Assembly: GCA_023435895.1 (NCBI GenBank)
Contig: JAEZLH010000016.1
Coordinates: 1 to 64,000 of the forward strand
DNA from: Bacillota bacterium
GTDB taxonomy: Bacteria > Bacillota > Clostridia > Lachnospirales > Lachnospiraceae
Length of the DNA stretch: 64,000 nucleotides
Reading direction: 5' to 3'
The position numbers and the translations under genes are program-made. A model generated the notes under the pieces. It was not told the origin of the DNA. It saw nothing but the letters and a program-made list of their open reading frames with translations, and searched no databases. Each line of letters starts with the position of its first letter. Positions within the stretch are counted from its first letter, which is position 1. Below, in pieces: positions 1 to 8,410 of the stretch.

Positions 1-313
1 GTGATTAAGTTTGGCTTGCGACACCATTCTTAATATATCACAGGAGGTTTTCTATTGAAATCCTTACCGTCTCCGACTATTCCATTCTCCCCAGCATAGC
101 TGGGGGATTAGTATTTTCATTTAAATAGTTGCTACTTTAATTGGCTAGTAACTTAAATAGTTGTTATCCATTCCTTCTTCAGAAATGATTATTTTATGTT
201 CTCCCCTATTGAGGATTCATACTTTGAGATATTGTTTATCTATTTTGTGTGTTGTTTAACTATTGTTCTGAGTGTTAATTCTAGTTGTTGTAGTTATTGT
301 TCTAATTATTGTT
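1..313. other. Intergenic stretch downstream of the PBP gene
   Basis: I see no convincing gene here. A perfect hairpin lies at 89-105 (CCCCAGC, loop ATA, GCTGGGG); it has no strong T tract on either strand, so its role as a terminator for the leftward PBP gene is only possible. On the plus strand AGGAGG at about 42-47 precedes a TTG, but the frame closes after 14 codons, so I do not call a gene. Positions 281-313 hold decayed copies of the 12-bp repeat that encodes the PBP tail. Confidence 0.5.
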
Positions 314-426
314 CTAATTATTGTTCTGGTTGTTGTTCTGGTTGTTATTCTGGTTGTTGTTCTGGTTGTTGTTCTGGTTGTTGTTCTGGTTATTATTTTG
401 AGTGTTATTCTGAGTGTTATTCTCCT
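275..426 (-). repeat. 12-bp tandem repeat encoding an Asn/Gln tail
   Basis: Near-perfect 12-bp units (minus strand AAC AAC AAC CAG) encode the last roughly 40 residues of the PBP as NNNQ or NNTQ repeats. The array runs on past the stop: the next units have TAG where CAG is expected, at 314-316 and 302-304, then TAC at 290-292 and TAG at 281-283. The current stop is thus a CAG-to-TAG change inside the array. Units are multiples of three, so gain or loss changes tail length without changing frame. Confidence 0.85.
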
Positions 427-2326
427 TATTATTCTGACTATCAGAATCGTCATCAAGAATTTCTCCTTCATCGATTACAGTACCACTTGGTGGCGGTGTT
501 GGTGTAGGAGCTTTGGTAGGTAATAAATAATCAATCTCACCCTCTGGATACAACCCAACAACGGGTAAGATTTCTTTCATAATCTTACTTGCTAACTTTG
601 TTGCAAGAGAACTATCTGCTTGCTTTACAACATTCTGCGGTTCATCGATGATTACATAGATTACTAGTTCAGGATTATTTGCCGGCACACAACCCATAAA
701 GGATACCAGATATGTTTTTGCATCACGGGGCAGCTTTTGTGCAGTACCGGTCTTACCACCGATAGCGTATCCTTCCACTTGTGCACCTTTTGCCGTACCC
801 GCTTCTACTGTTTGATAAAGTGCTTCCCGAATAAACTTTGAGGTCTTTTCCGATACCGTTTGCTTTACCAACTGTTTATCAAATTCCTTCACCGTAGCCC
901 CATTAGCATTCACTATCTTTTTCATTACATGTGGTACATAATAATTTCCACCGTTGACAACGGAGGAAAATGCAGATGCCATCTGAACCATGGTGGCATT
1001 AAAAGCCTGCCCGAAACTGTTGGTTGCAAGTTCAATGTTTCCCAAATGCTCCAAATCAATGAGAATACCGGATGCCTCACCGGGCAAATCAATTCCCGTT
1101 TTCTGACCTAACCCAAAATTCTTTTCATATTTAAAGAAATTATCTTTTCCTTCCTCTGCACCAATTTGCATTAATGCATCATTACAAGAAAACATCAACG
1201 ACTGAGTTAATGTTAACTCACCATGTCCGGAACGGTTACTGCATTTAATATGTACTCCATTAATTGTCTGACCACCATCACAGAGAAATTTGCTTTCCGG
1301 ATTTACTAGGTTTTCTTCTAAGGCAGCCGCCACTGTCATTGGCTTCCATGTTGAACCAGGTTCATATCCGTTACTGACCACGTAATTTCTCCATAGCTCA
1401 TTGAGGGCATCATTCTTTTGCTTTTCAGACATGGCTTCCAACTCTGACTTGGTATAAATACCTTCCAAATTTCGTGGATCATTGAGATTGTATTCCTGAT
1501 TCGATGCCATCGCAATAATATCACCATTATTTGGATTCATAACCAGTACACCAAGGTTCTTGCTACCCTTTTCTGCATTGAATTCTTTAATGTTTTTTTG
1601 GATAATTCTCTGTACATCACCGTTAATCGTAGTTACGATGGAGTTTCCATTTTGGGCTTGCTTTACAGTATGTACTAACGTAAGATCCGATCCATAATAA
1701 CCATATTCTCTTCCATTAACACCGGTTAATTCACTATTATAGGATTTTTCTATTCCCCATAGACCGTTATCATCCCCTGATGTAAAACCAATCACGTCAC
1801 AAGCCAATGCATCATAAGGGTATTTTCGTACATACTGCTCCTCAAAAGTTACGCCTAATACCTTGCTCTTCTTCTCAATGTCCTTAAACTTGTGTACCGT
1901 ATCGTATTTTATATTCTTCTTTAAAATCACATAATGACTTTCTGGATTGCCCTTAATGGTATCCTTAACGGTTTTTTCTGAGATATCAAAATATTTTTTT
2001 AATGCCTCAAACGTTGGCTGAATTCTTTTTTCATTCAAACTCAAAAGTTTTGGATCCAGTATCAATCGATATTCCAATTCGCTATGAGCCAATACGGTAC
2101 CATTGCTGTCTAATATATCTCCTCGTTTGAAGGGTTTTACCGAACTAACATAGGTTTGTCGGGATAAAACTGATTTTGCATATTTCTCTCCATCCGTCTG
2201 AATAAGATAGATGAGCCTACCTACCAGTCCTAACATCAGAGCGGAAATAACACAAAATACAAGCAAAAGACTTGCTTGCATTCGTGAAGTAAATTTTTTA
2301 GTTGGTTTTTGAGTGTTTCTAGTCAT
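314..2326 (-). CDS. Class B penicillin-binding protein (FtsI/SpoVD-like transpeptidase)
   Basis: A peptidoglycan D,D-transpeptidase that crosslinks stem peptides outside the membrane during septation or spore cortex synthesis. An N-terminal membrane anchor (about residues 18-42) is followed by a PBP dimerisation region and the transpeptidase domain with all three catalytic motifs: STWK at 325-328 (nucleophile Ser325), SCN at 380-382 and KTGT at 525-528. There is no C-terminal PASTA domain; instead the protein ends in an acidic linker and an Asn/Gln repeat tail of about 40 residues, which is unusual. AGGA lies upstream of the ATG. It is last in the mraZ-rsmH-ftsL cluster, 28 bp after the ftsL-like gene, so FtsI (PBP2) or SpoVD are both possible; sequence alone does not decide. 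Confidence 0.93.
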   Translation of the reverse strand: MTRNTQKPTKKFTSRMQASLLLVFCVISALMLGLVGRLIYLIQTDGEKYAKSVLSRQTYVSSVKPFKRGDILDSNGTVLAHSELEYRLILDPKLLSLNEKRIQPTFEALKKYFDISEKTVKDTIKGNPESHYVILKKNIKYDTVHKFKDIEKKSKVLGVTFEEQYVRKYPYDALACDVIGFTSGDDNGLWGIEKSYNSELTGVNGREYGYYGSDLTLVHTVKQAQNGNSIVTTINGDVQRIIQKNIKEFNAEKGSKNLGVLVMNPNNGDIIAMASNQEYNLNDPRNLEGIYTKSELEAMSEKQKNDALNELWRNYVVSNGYEPGSTWKPMTVAAALEENLVNPESKFLCDGGQTINGVHIKCSNRSGHGELTLTQSLMFSCNDALMQIGAEEGKDNFFKYEKNFGLGQKTGIDLPGEASGILIDLEHLGNIELATNSFGQAFNATMVQMASAFSSVVNGGNYYVPHVMKKIVNANGATVKEFDKQLVKQTVSEKTSKFIREALYQTVEAGTAKGAQVEGYAIGGKTGTAQKLPRDAKTYLVSFMGCVPANNPELVIYVIIDEPQNVVKQADSSLATKLASKIMKEILPVVGLYPEGEIDYLLPTKAPTPTPPPSGTVIDEGEILDDDSDSQNNKENNTQNNTQNNNQNNNQNNNQNNNQNNNQNNNQNNN

Positions 2327-2354
2327 TTATTAATCCTCATTCATCAAGATAATG

Positions 2355-2843
2355 TCACTGTGGAATATCTTCATACTGTCTTACATAACCATCATTATTA
2401 CTGTCAAAGCTAATAATACTGTTCTTATTCCCATAAACCATTCCATATTCTTCTACTGCAATTTTATAGATTTTATCTAGATCCACTGCCTTATTCAGTT
2501 CATTCTGTGCTGCATCATTATCTTGTTGTAATTTTGTTAATTCAGTCTGCTTTGTCTTAACTTCTCTGTTCAGATTGCCTACTTCCGCCTGAAGTGATAA
2601 ATACTGGTAACATACAACAACCGTTACAGATATAGCAACCACCAGTGCAATCAGGGTTGGGAAATTGATGCTTGATAATTCTTTCTGTCTTCTTCTCTTT
2701 CGTGGGCTTCTGGAGGGATTCTCATATTCTTGATCTTCCCTTCGTATATCAGGAAGTCTCTCCAAACGTCTGACGGTATTCCCTTCTACATAGCTTGTCC
2801 TGTTGTAATCATTTTGATATTTTTTCTTCTCATTTGCCTCCAT
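2355..2843 (-). CDS. ftsL: FtsL/DivIC-like cell division protein
   Basis: A small bitopic membrane protein of the divisome, expected to form a coiled-coil complex with DivIB and the adjacent PBP. The N-terminal third is basic and cytoplasmic, one membrane helix lies around residues 58-80, and a heptad-rich coiled coil follows (about 80-120), then a short extracytoplasmic tail. I start at the ATG at 2843 (162 residues) because GGGGAGGTG lies 6-7 nt upstream; an in-frame GTG three codons earlier overlaps that ribosome binding site. Position between rsmH and the PBP supports FtsL. Sequence conservation in this family is low, so the name rests on topology and context. Confidence 0.82.
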   Translation of the reverse strand: MEANEKKKYQNDYNRTSYVEGNTVRRLERLPDIRREDQEYENPSRSPRKRRRQKELSSINFPTLIALVVAISVTVVVCYQYLSLQAEVGNLNREVKTKQTELTKLQQDNDAAQNELNKAVDLDKIYKIAVEEYGMVYGNKNSIISFDSNNDGYVRQYEDIPQ

Positions 2844-2891
2844 GAAGGGCACCTCCCCATTCTACATTTTTTTTACTATTCCCATCTTTAC

Positions 2892-3827
2892 TTAGTACTT
2901 CTTTTCAAAAACCCTTAACTTTGCACTTTTTGATCTCTTATTGTATTCTAATTCCTGTGCCGAAGGAAGAATCGGCTTTCTGGAAATCACTTTTCCTGTT
3001 GGTTCTTTACCACATACACATACCGGAAAACTTGGCGGGCAGGTACATGGATTTTCATTCTTTCGAAAGGTAGATTTCACAATTCTATCTTCCAAGGAAT
3101 GGAAGGTAATAATACACAGCCTTCCGCCAGGAGATAATAAATCAATCATATCCTGCAAACTCTCTTTCAATACGTCCAATTCCCTGTTTAGCTCAATTCG
3201 AATTGCCTGAAAAGTTCTCTTCGAGGGATGTCCCCCATTTACACGAAGTTTCATGGGGATTGCAGCTTTGATGGCTTCATTCAATTCAAAGGTTGTTTCG
3301 ATTGGCTTCTCTTCCCTCATTCTGACAATATGTTTCGCAATGTTCTTGGCAAAATTATCTTCCCCATAATCACGAATAATCCGAAACAACTCCATCTCAC
3401 TATATTGATTAATCATATCTTTTGCTGTCAAACCGTTCCGTGTATCCATTCTCATGTCAAGAGGTGCGTCCTCCCTGTAAGAAAATCCCCGCTCCGGTGT
3501 ATCAAGCTGATAAGAGGACACGCCTAAATCAAGAAGGATTCCATCCACCTTATCAATTTCCCTATCCCGTAATACTTGTCCCATATGGCAATAGTTGCTT
3601 CTTACTATGGTAACCTTATCCTGATACTCCTCTAACCGCTCACTGGCTGCACGAATCGCAGCTTCATCCTGATCAATTCCGATTAATCTTCCGTTCTCAA
3701 GCCGCCTTACAATCTCAAATGAATGTCCTGCGCCTCCTAATGTACCGTCAACATAAATACCGTCTGGCTTTATATTTAAATTTTCTATCGTTTCATCCAA
3801 CAATACTGATTTGTGCTCAAATGCCAT
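2892..3827 (-). CDS. rsmH: 16S rRNA (cytosine1402-N4)-methyltransferase RsmH
   Basis: SAM-dependent methyltransferase (MraW) that makes N4-methyl-C1402 in the decoding centre of 16S rRNA. The N-terminus reads HKSVLLDETI, followed by the SAM-binding DGTLGGAGHS motif and the family-typical LDLGVSSYQLD and HSLEDRIVK motifs; the C-terminus carries RKPILPS. The start at 3827 (311 residues) is chosen because GTGGAGG sits just upstream; the in-frame GTG four codons earlier is part of that ribosome binding site. It follows mraZ by 20 bp. Confidence 0.97.
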   Translation of the reverse strand: MAFEHKSVLLDETIENLNIKPDGIYVDGTLGGAGHSFEIVRRLENGRLIGIDQDEAAIRAASERLEEYQDKVTIVRSNYCHMGQVLRDREIDKVDGILLDLGVSSYQLDTPERGFSYREDAPLDMRMDTRNGLTAKDMINQYSEMELFRIIRDYGEDNFAKNIAKHIVRMREEKPIETTFELNEAIKAAIPMKLRVNGGHPSKRTFQAIRIELNRELDVLKESLQDMIDLLSPGGRLCIITFHSLEDRIVKSTFRKNENPCTCPPSFPVCVCGKEPTGKVISRKPILPSAQELEYNKRSKSAKLRVFEKKY

Positions 3828-3847
3828 GATGTCCTCCACTTATCTAA

Positions 3848-4276
3848 TTAAAAGCTGATACCAAACTGAGTCATATGTTCTGCCAATGTATCAACATCAT
3901 CAAAATCGTTATTGTTCTCCCAACGTTCTTTACTCCAGATTTCAATTTTATTAAGTACTCCAACGAAAACAATATCTTTCTCTAATCCTGCACATTGTCT
4001 TAGTACAGCCGGTATTAATATTCTTCCCTGTTTGTCCGCTTCACATGCAGCAGCTTTACCAAAAAAGTAACGCTGTAATTGTCTTGCTTCTTTTGTTCCG
4101 GGAAGCTTTCCAAGCTCCTCGGCAAAGGACTGCCATTCGTTTTTAGGGTATACAAATAAACAACCATCCAAACCCAGAGTCACAACAAATTCTTCTCCTA
4201 GATCTTCCCTGAATTTTGCAGGTACGATGATTCTTCCTTTTGCATCGATTGAATGTTCATATTCCCCCATGAACAT
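3848..4276 (-). CDS. mraZ: Transcriptional regulator MraZ
   Basis: AbrB-fold DNA-binding protein that forms a ring and represses the division and cell wall cluster by binding repeats at its promoter. The sequence begins MFMGEYEHSIDAKGR, the family-typical start, and contains two SpoVT/AbrB-like repeats; the second carries the D-K-Q-G-R-I-L-I-P pattern. I start at 4276, giving 142 residues, the normal family length, with AAGGTGA upstream; a longer in-frame extension to 4333 would run into the putative operator. It is the first gene of the cluster and has recognisable MraZ boxes upstream. Confidence 0.97.
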   Translation of the reverse strand: MFMGEYEHSIDAKGRIIVPAKFREDLGEEFVVTLGLDGCLFVYPKNEWQSFAEELGKLPGTKEARQLQRYFFGKAAACEADKQGRILIPAVLRQCAGLEKDIVFVGVLNKIEIWSKERWENNNDFDDVDTLAEHMTQFGISF

Positions 4277-4326
4277 ATGGCTATTCACCTTCTTTGTCCT
4301 GCGATTTTTGTGAGAAGTATTTTCAT

Positions 4327-4374
4327 CCACCACTTATGTGGCTATCTTCACCACTCTTCACCACTTCTCTCCAC
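4327..4374 (-). promoter_or_regulatory. MraZ boxes (direct repeats)
   Basis: On the minus strand the motif GTGG occurs at exactly 10-bp intervals (complement CCAC at 4351, 4361 and 4371) in units GTGGTGAAGA, GTGGTGAAGA, GTGGAGAGAA, with a further GTGGTGG about two helical turns downstream (4327-4333). Regularly spaced G-rich direct repeats next to the mra promoter are the known MraZ target in other bacteria. Here they lie just downstream of the -10 element, where binding would block initiation or early elongation. Confidence 0.75.
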
Positions 4375-4384
4375 TTCAAGGTTT

Positions 4385-4413
4385 ATTCTATCTTAAAAAA
4401 GGGAATATATCAA
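4385..4413 (-). promoter_or_regulatory. Sigma-A promoter of the mraZ operon
   Basis: Minus-strand TTGATA (4408-4413), a 17-bp spacer and TAGAAT (4385-4390) form a near-consensus promoter. Transcription would begin near 4378, immediately before the MraZ boxes and about 100 nt upstream of the mraZ start codon. Confidence 0.8.
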
Positions 4414-4422
4414 GTCTTTATT

Positions 4423-4464
4423 AAAAAAAAGAAAACCCACAAACCCCCATATTTATTGGGTTTT
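4423..4464 (-). terminator. Rho-independent terminator upstream of the mraZ promoter
   Basis: AAAACCCA (4457-4464 complement) pairs with TGGGTTTT (4432-4439 complement) on the minus strand, followed by C and eight Ts. It would stop read-through from lgt just before the mraZ promoter. The 17-nt loop is longish. Confidence 0.55.
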
Positions 4465-4678
4465 CGCGTTTTTTCTCCATTTCGTAACAATATATAGTAT
4501 GATTTTATAAAATCAAACATTTCGTGTCAACATCTAGTGATTTCTGGGGGTTGTAGGAAAAAAGTCCTTGTGAATTTATTGCCAAAATAAAAATCCTACT
4601 ATATACCCATTGAAAATTATACATTTATATTAACCACTATTGAATAATTATAAGAATTATACTTTTGCACTAAAATTC

Positions 4679-4745
4679 CAAAAAGAGCTTGGTGCAGATT
4701 CATAGTCTTTATGACTATACATAGTCCGCAACAAGCTCTTTTTGT
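4679..4745 (-). terminator. Terminator after lgt
   Basis: A long stem (AAAAGAGCTTG with CAAGCTCTTTT) encloses a second hairpin (ATAGTC/GACTAT) and is flanked by T-rich runs on both strands. It sits just past the lgt stop codon, so it most likely ends the leftward ychF/lgt transcript. Confidence 0.8.
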
Positions 4746-4754
4746 TAACATAAA

Positions 4755-5690
4755 TTAAAGAATATTTTTTCTAATTCTCATCCTTTTGAATATAATATAT
4801 CCTGCTGCTCCTAACACAAGTAACGCTGACAGAAGCTGAGAGACTGCAAAAGGAGTTCCCCACAGAAACAATTGATCTGTTCTAAGTCCTTCCATCCACA
4901 CTCTTCCGAGACCATAACCGAATAGATAGAGCAACATAATTTCGCCTTCAAATTTCTTATGCTTGGTATACAAGATTAAAATAATTAGCAGGCATAAATT
5001 CCACAAGGATTCATATAAAAAAGTAGGATGAACCTGGATATATTGTATTCCATCCACGGTGGCAATATGGTTTCTGATTTCTAATATTCTCTCCAGGGCC
5101 TTTGGTTTCCCTGCATACATTTGCTGTAATTGTTCATTAGTGAACGTATCGCTATAAACATAGGACACCACTCTGCGATCCAACTGCATGGCAAAGAGCC
5201 CATCTGTATATTTACCGAAGGCTTCCCGGTTAAAGAAATTCCCCCATCGTCCAATCATCTGACCCGTTACAAGACCAACACAACCTGTATCTGCCAGCAA
5301 CCAGAAGGGATACTTTTTAATTTTGCAATAAATAATCGCTGTGATAACTGCAGCAATAATTCCTCCATAGATTGCCAAACCACCCGTCCTAAGATTGAAT
5401 ATAGACCAAGGCGCATCCTTAAACTCATCCCAAGCAAATACAACATAATAAGCTCTTGCACCAATAATTGATGCAATAATTGCCACCAGAGCGAAATCTA
5501 AATAGAACTCCGGATTTTGTCCCGTACGTTTTGCCATCCAAGATGCAATCATCCATCCGCAAAGCATACCAAAGCCGATTACTACTCCGTAAAATGCTAT
5601 TTGATAGCCAAAGATATCAAAGCCAGAAGTAAATTTATGAAATTCTATCCCCAGGTGGGGGAATAAAACATCCGTCCTGATTTGCTGCAT
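4755..5690 (-). CDS. lgt: Prolipoprotein diacylglyceryl transferase Lgt
   Basis: Integral membrane enzyme that transfers diacylglycerol from phosphatidylglycerol to the lipobox cysteine of prolipoproteins, the first step of lipoprotein maturation. The signature GRWGNFFNREAFG is present, as are HPTFLYES and RTDQL, and about seven hydrophobic segments. The start at 5690 (ATG, 311 residues) follows GGTGA; the longer frame would use a TTG without a good ribosome binding site. It lies 32 bp after ychF. Likely clients in this window include the ABC substrate-binding lipoprotein and the GerMN lipoprotein. Confidence 0.96.
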   Translation of the reverse strand: MQQIRTDVLFPHLGIEFHKFTSGFDIFGYQIAFYGVVIGFGMLCGWMIASWMAKRTGQNPEFYLDFALVAIIASIIGARAYYVVFAWDEFKDAPWSIFNLRTGGLAIYGGIIAAVITAIIYCKIKKYPFWLLADTGCVGLVTGQMIGRWGNFFNREAFGKYTDGLFAMQLDRRVVSYVYSDTFTNEQLQQMYAGKPKALERILEIRNHIATVDGIQYIQVHPTFLYESLWNLCLLIILILYTKHKKFEGEIMLLYLFGYGLGRVWMEGLRTDQLFLWGTPFAVSQLLSALLVLGAAGYIIFKRMRIRKNIL

Positions 5691-5722
5691 ATTTTCACCG
5701 CTTTCTCTTATCAATATGTCCT

Positions 5723-6820
5723 CTATACATTAAAACGGAACAGAACTACATCACCATCTTGAACAACATATTCCTTGCCTTCTGAGCGAACCAAGCCTTT
5801 TTCCTTTGCCGCATTATAATTACCACAATCAACAAGATTTTGGTAATTTACAATCTCTGCACGAATAAATCCGCGTTCAAAGTCCGAATGAATTTTGCCG
5901 GCAGCCTGTGGTGCCTTCGTTCCGATTTTGATGGTCCAAGCTTTGGTTTCCTTGGGTCCTGCGGTCAAATAACTGATTAATCCTAGCAAACGATAGCTGG
6001 CGGTAATTAATTTCTCAAGACCGGATTCTTTTAATCCCAAATCCTCTAAGAACATTTTCTTTTCTTCTTCATCAAGCTCTGCGATTTCCTGTTCAATCTG
6101 TGCGCAGATAACAAAAGCTTCGGAATGTTCCGCTTTTGCAAATTCACGAACGGACTTCACATAGTCATTATTCTCACCATCATCCGCTAAGTCGTCTTCT
6201 TTCACATTGGCTGCATAGATAACCGGTTTGGAGGTCAGAAGGTTAAGTGACTGCAAAATAACCAGCTCTTCCTCATCACTCACTTCATAAGCTTTCGCCA
6301 TCTTACCTTCTTCTAAGAAAGCCTTCAGCTCCTCTAATAGCTTTAATTCTTTCGCCAAGCTCTTATCCATCTTCGCGCCTTTTGCAACTCTTGAAATTCT
6401 ACGCTCTAAAATCTCGATATCGGAAAAGATTAATTCTAAATTTATTGTTTCAATATCTCTTAAGGGATCAACCGAACCATCTACATGGATTACATTACCG
6501 TCTTCAAAGCAACGTACCACATGAACAATCGCATCTACTTCTCTAATATTTGAAAGAAATTGATTCCCCAGTCCTTCTCCCTTTGATGCACCCTTTACCA
6601 GACCAGCAATATCTACAAACTCAATAGCAGCAGCTACAACCTTCTCCGAATGATATAAATCTCCAAGAACCTTAAGTCTTTCATCCGGAACCGGTACAAT
6701 ACCAATATTGGGATCAATGGTACAGAAAGGATAATTTGCTGATTCTGCACCTGCCTTTGTTAAAGAATTAAAAAGTGTACTTTTGCCTACATTGGGCAAG
6801 CCTACGATACCTAATTTCAT
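5723..6820 (-). CDS. ychF: Ribosome-binding ATPase YchF
   Basis: OBG-family P-loop protein (YchF/OLA1) that prefers ATP over GTP and associates with ribosomes, linked to stress and translation control. The P-loop GLPNVGKST starts at residue 4, the conserved NYPFCTIDPN follows, DIAGLVKGAS marks the G3 region, and a TGS domain makes up the C-terminus. The length, 365 residues, is standard. It is separated from thiN by about 100 bp and probably transcribed with lgt. Confidence 0.96.
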   Translation of the reverse strand: MKLGIVGLPNVGKSTLFNSLTKAGAESANYPFCTIDPNIGIVPVPDERLKVLGDLYHSEKVVAAAIEFVDIAGLVKGASKGEGLGNQFLSNIREVDAIVHVVRCFEDGNVIHVDGSVDPLRDIETINLELIFSDIEILERRISRVAKGAKMDKSLAKELKLLEELKAFLEEGKMAKAYEVSDEEELVILQSLNLLTSKPVIYAANVKEDDLADDGENNDYVKSVREFAKAEHSEAFVICAQIEQEIAELDEEEKKMFLEDLGLKESGLEKLITASYRLLGLISYLTAGPKETKAWTIKIGTKAPQAAGKIHSDFERGFIRAEIVNYQNLVDCGNYNAAKEKGLVRSEGKEYVVQDGDVVLFRFNV

Positions 6821-6920
6821 TTGTGTCTTCCTTCCTCATATATACTTCATATTGCCGAATCATTGCTCCATAATACATCACTATTATTTCACTTTGACCG
6901 AACTTTCTATTATCAAAATT

Positions 6921-7580
6921 CTAATCCTTCGATTCTATTACAATCAATATTCCCTCTGATAATTCAATTCTTGCTTCCTGCTCCAAAATTACATTGCTTA
7001 CTCCAAGACTACTGCCAGCGGAATAAGTAATATGATTCAAAGGATATTTAAATCCAACCAATGTCAAACCTAAAACCTTGTCCCCAAAGGGCAATAAAGA
7101 TACATAATCACCATATTGCTCCTGTTTTTTTATCATAAAATTTTTATCCTTAAGATAAATCTTATTATTCGAATCTAACAAGGTGGTTCTTATATTCATT
7201 TGCAAAGGCAACCTGAGCAAATGGATATTAGCAAGTACATGATCCATTCTACTGCCGGTTGCACCAACAATATCAATCGATGTGGGATTATGCGTGATTG
7301 CCAGTTCAATTGCTATCTCCGTATCCGTCTTATCCTTCTCCATAGGAAAAGTCTGAATCGGTATGGAACGAGCTCTGAATTTATCCAACAACGAATCCGT
7401 CACGGAATCAAAGTCACCGATAATGCAATCCGGTGTAATATTCAAACGATCTGCAGCGTGTAACCCATGATCCACTGCGATAATCATTTTATAATTCCTG
7501 CTTTTATATTGAGATAATAAGAATTCATCATCAATTCTTCCACCGGTTATAATTAATATATTATTATCTGTATTCATCAT
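6921..7580 (-). CDS. thiN: Thiamine diphosphokinase
   Basis: Transfers pyrophosphate from ATP to thiamine to make thiamine diphosphate. Key motifs are GDFDSV around residue 56, DKTDTEIA around 84, and GATGSRMDH around 105, all typical of the TPK catalytic domain; the C-terminal part fits the thiamine-binding domain. Two adjacent ATGs exist; either may be used. It is the last gene of the priA-to-thiN run, 56 bp after rpe, a common arrangement in clostridia. Confidence 0.93.
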   Translation of the reverse strand: MMNTDNNILIITGGRIDDEFLLSQYKSRNYKMIIAVDHGLHAADRLNITPDCIIGDFDSVTDSLLDKFRARSIPIQTFPMEKDKTDTEIAIELAITHNPTSIDIVGATGSRMDHVLANIHLLRLPLQMNIRTTLLDSNNKIYLKDKNFMIKKQEQYGDYVSLLPFGDKVLGLTLVGFKYPLNHITYSAGSSLGVSNVILEQEARIELSEGILIVIESKD

Positions 7581-7636
7581 TGACTCAACTCGCCCTTACT
7601 CAAAGTTTGGTACTCAAGCATTATAACTAACTTTAT

Positions 7637-8299
7637 TTACTTCTCAAATTCAAGAAATTTCTTTTTAAACTCTGTGATATTAGCATTGATATCTCCTTTA
7701 AATACGGAAGTTCCGGCAACTATCACATTGGCACCTGCTTTGAGAACTTCTTCAATATTAGAAGTCGTAATACCACCATCCACTTCAATGTCAACCTTAA
7801 CACCGGCTTCATCGATCATCTTCTTCAAATCCTTGATTTTCTGAAGTGTAACAGGAATGAATGCTTGTCCACCATAACCCGGATTTACTGTCATAAGTAA
7901 TATCATATCAACATCCTGTAAAATATATTCCAGTTCAGAAATTGGAGTTGCTGGATTTAGTGAAACACCCGCCTTTAAGCCCAGCTCCTTAATTCTTGTG
8001 ACAGTTCGATGTAAGTGTTTACATGCCTCAGCATGAACAGTGATAATATCAGCACCCGAAGCTTTGAAATCCTCCAAATAACGGATAGGATCTTCCACCA
8101 TCAGGTGTACATCAAAAATAAGCTTCGAATTCTTTCGGATCGAAGCTATCAAAGGCATTCCAAAACTGATGCTTGGTACAAATAATCCATCCATTACATC
8201 AATATGGAGATATTCTGCTCCGGCTTGCTCCACTTGGGCAATTTGCTCACCCAAAGTTGAGAAATTCGCAGCTAATATTGATGGTGATAATTTAATCAT
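7637..8299 (-). CDS. rpe: Ribulose-phosphate 3-epimerase
   Basis: TIM-barrel enzyme of the pentose phosphate pathway, interconverting ribulose 5-phosphate and xylulose 5-phosphate. The family start KLSPSILAANF is present, followed by HIDVMDG, FDVHLMV, MTVNPGYGGQ and VDGGI, which supply the metal and phosphate ligands. The ATG at 8299 (220 residues) is preferred over the upstream TTG because the family begins at this point. It lies 111 bp after rsgA within the same run. Confidence 0.97.
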   Translation of the reverse strand: MIKLSPSILAANFSTLGEQIAQVEQAGAEYLHIDVMDGLFVPSISFGMPLIASIRKNSKLIFDVHLMVEDPIRYLEDFKASGADIITVHAEACKHLHRTVTRIKELGLKAGVSLNPATPISELEYILQDVDMILLMTVNPGYGGQAFIPVTLQKIKDLKKMIDEAGVKVDIEVDGGITTSNIEEVLKAGANVIVAGTSVFKGDINANITEFKKKFLEFEK

Positions 8300-8410
8300 A
8301 GTATTTCGCAACCTTTCAGTATGTTATCACGATTAGTTCGTTTTGTCTGTTCGTTCGTTTATGCAAATTCTCTTTTTGTAGCTTTTAGTTACTACCAGTT
8401 TTCAATTTCA

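Noticed and set aside
196..523. Cys/Tyr-rich or Val/Leu-rich frames on the plus strand and a Thr/Arg-rich minus frame
   Set aside because: They are the other frames of the 12-bp repeat encoding the PBP tail; composition is an artefact of the repeat and no ribosome binding site fits.
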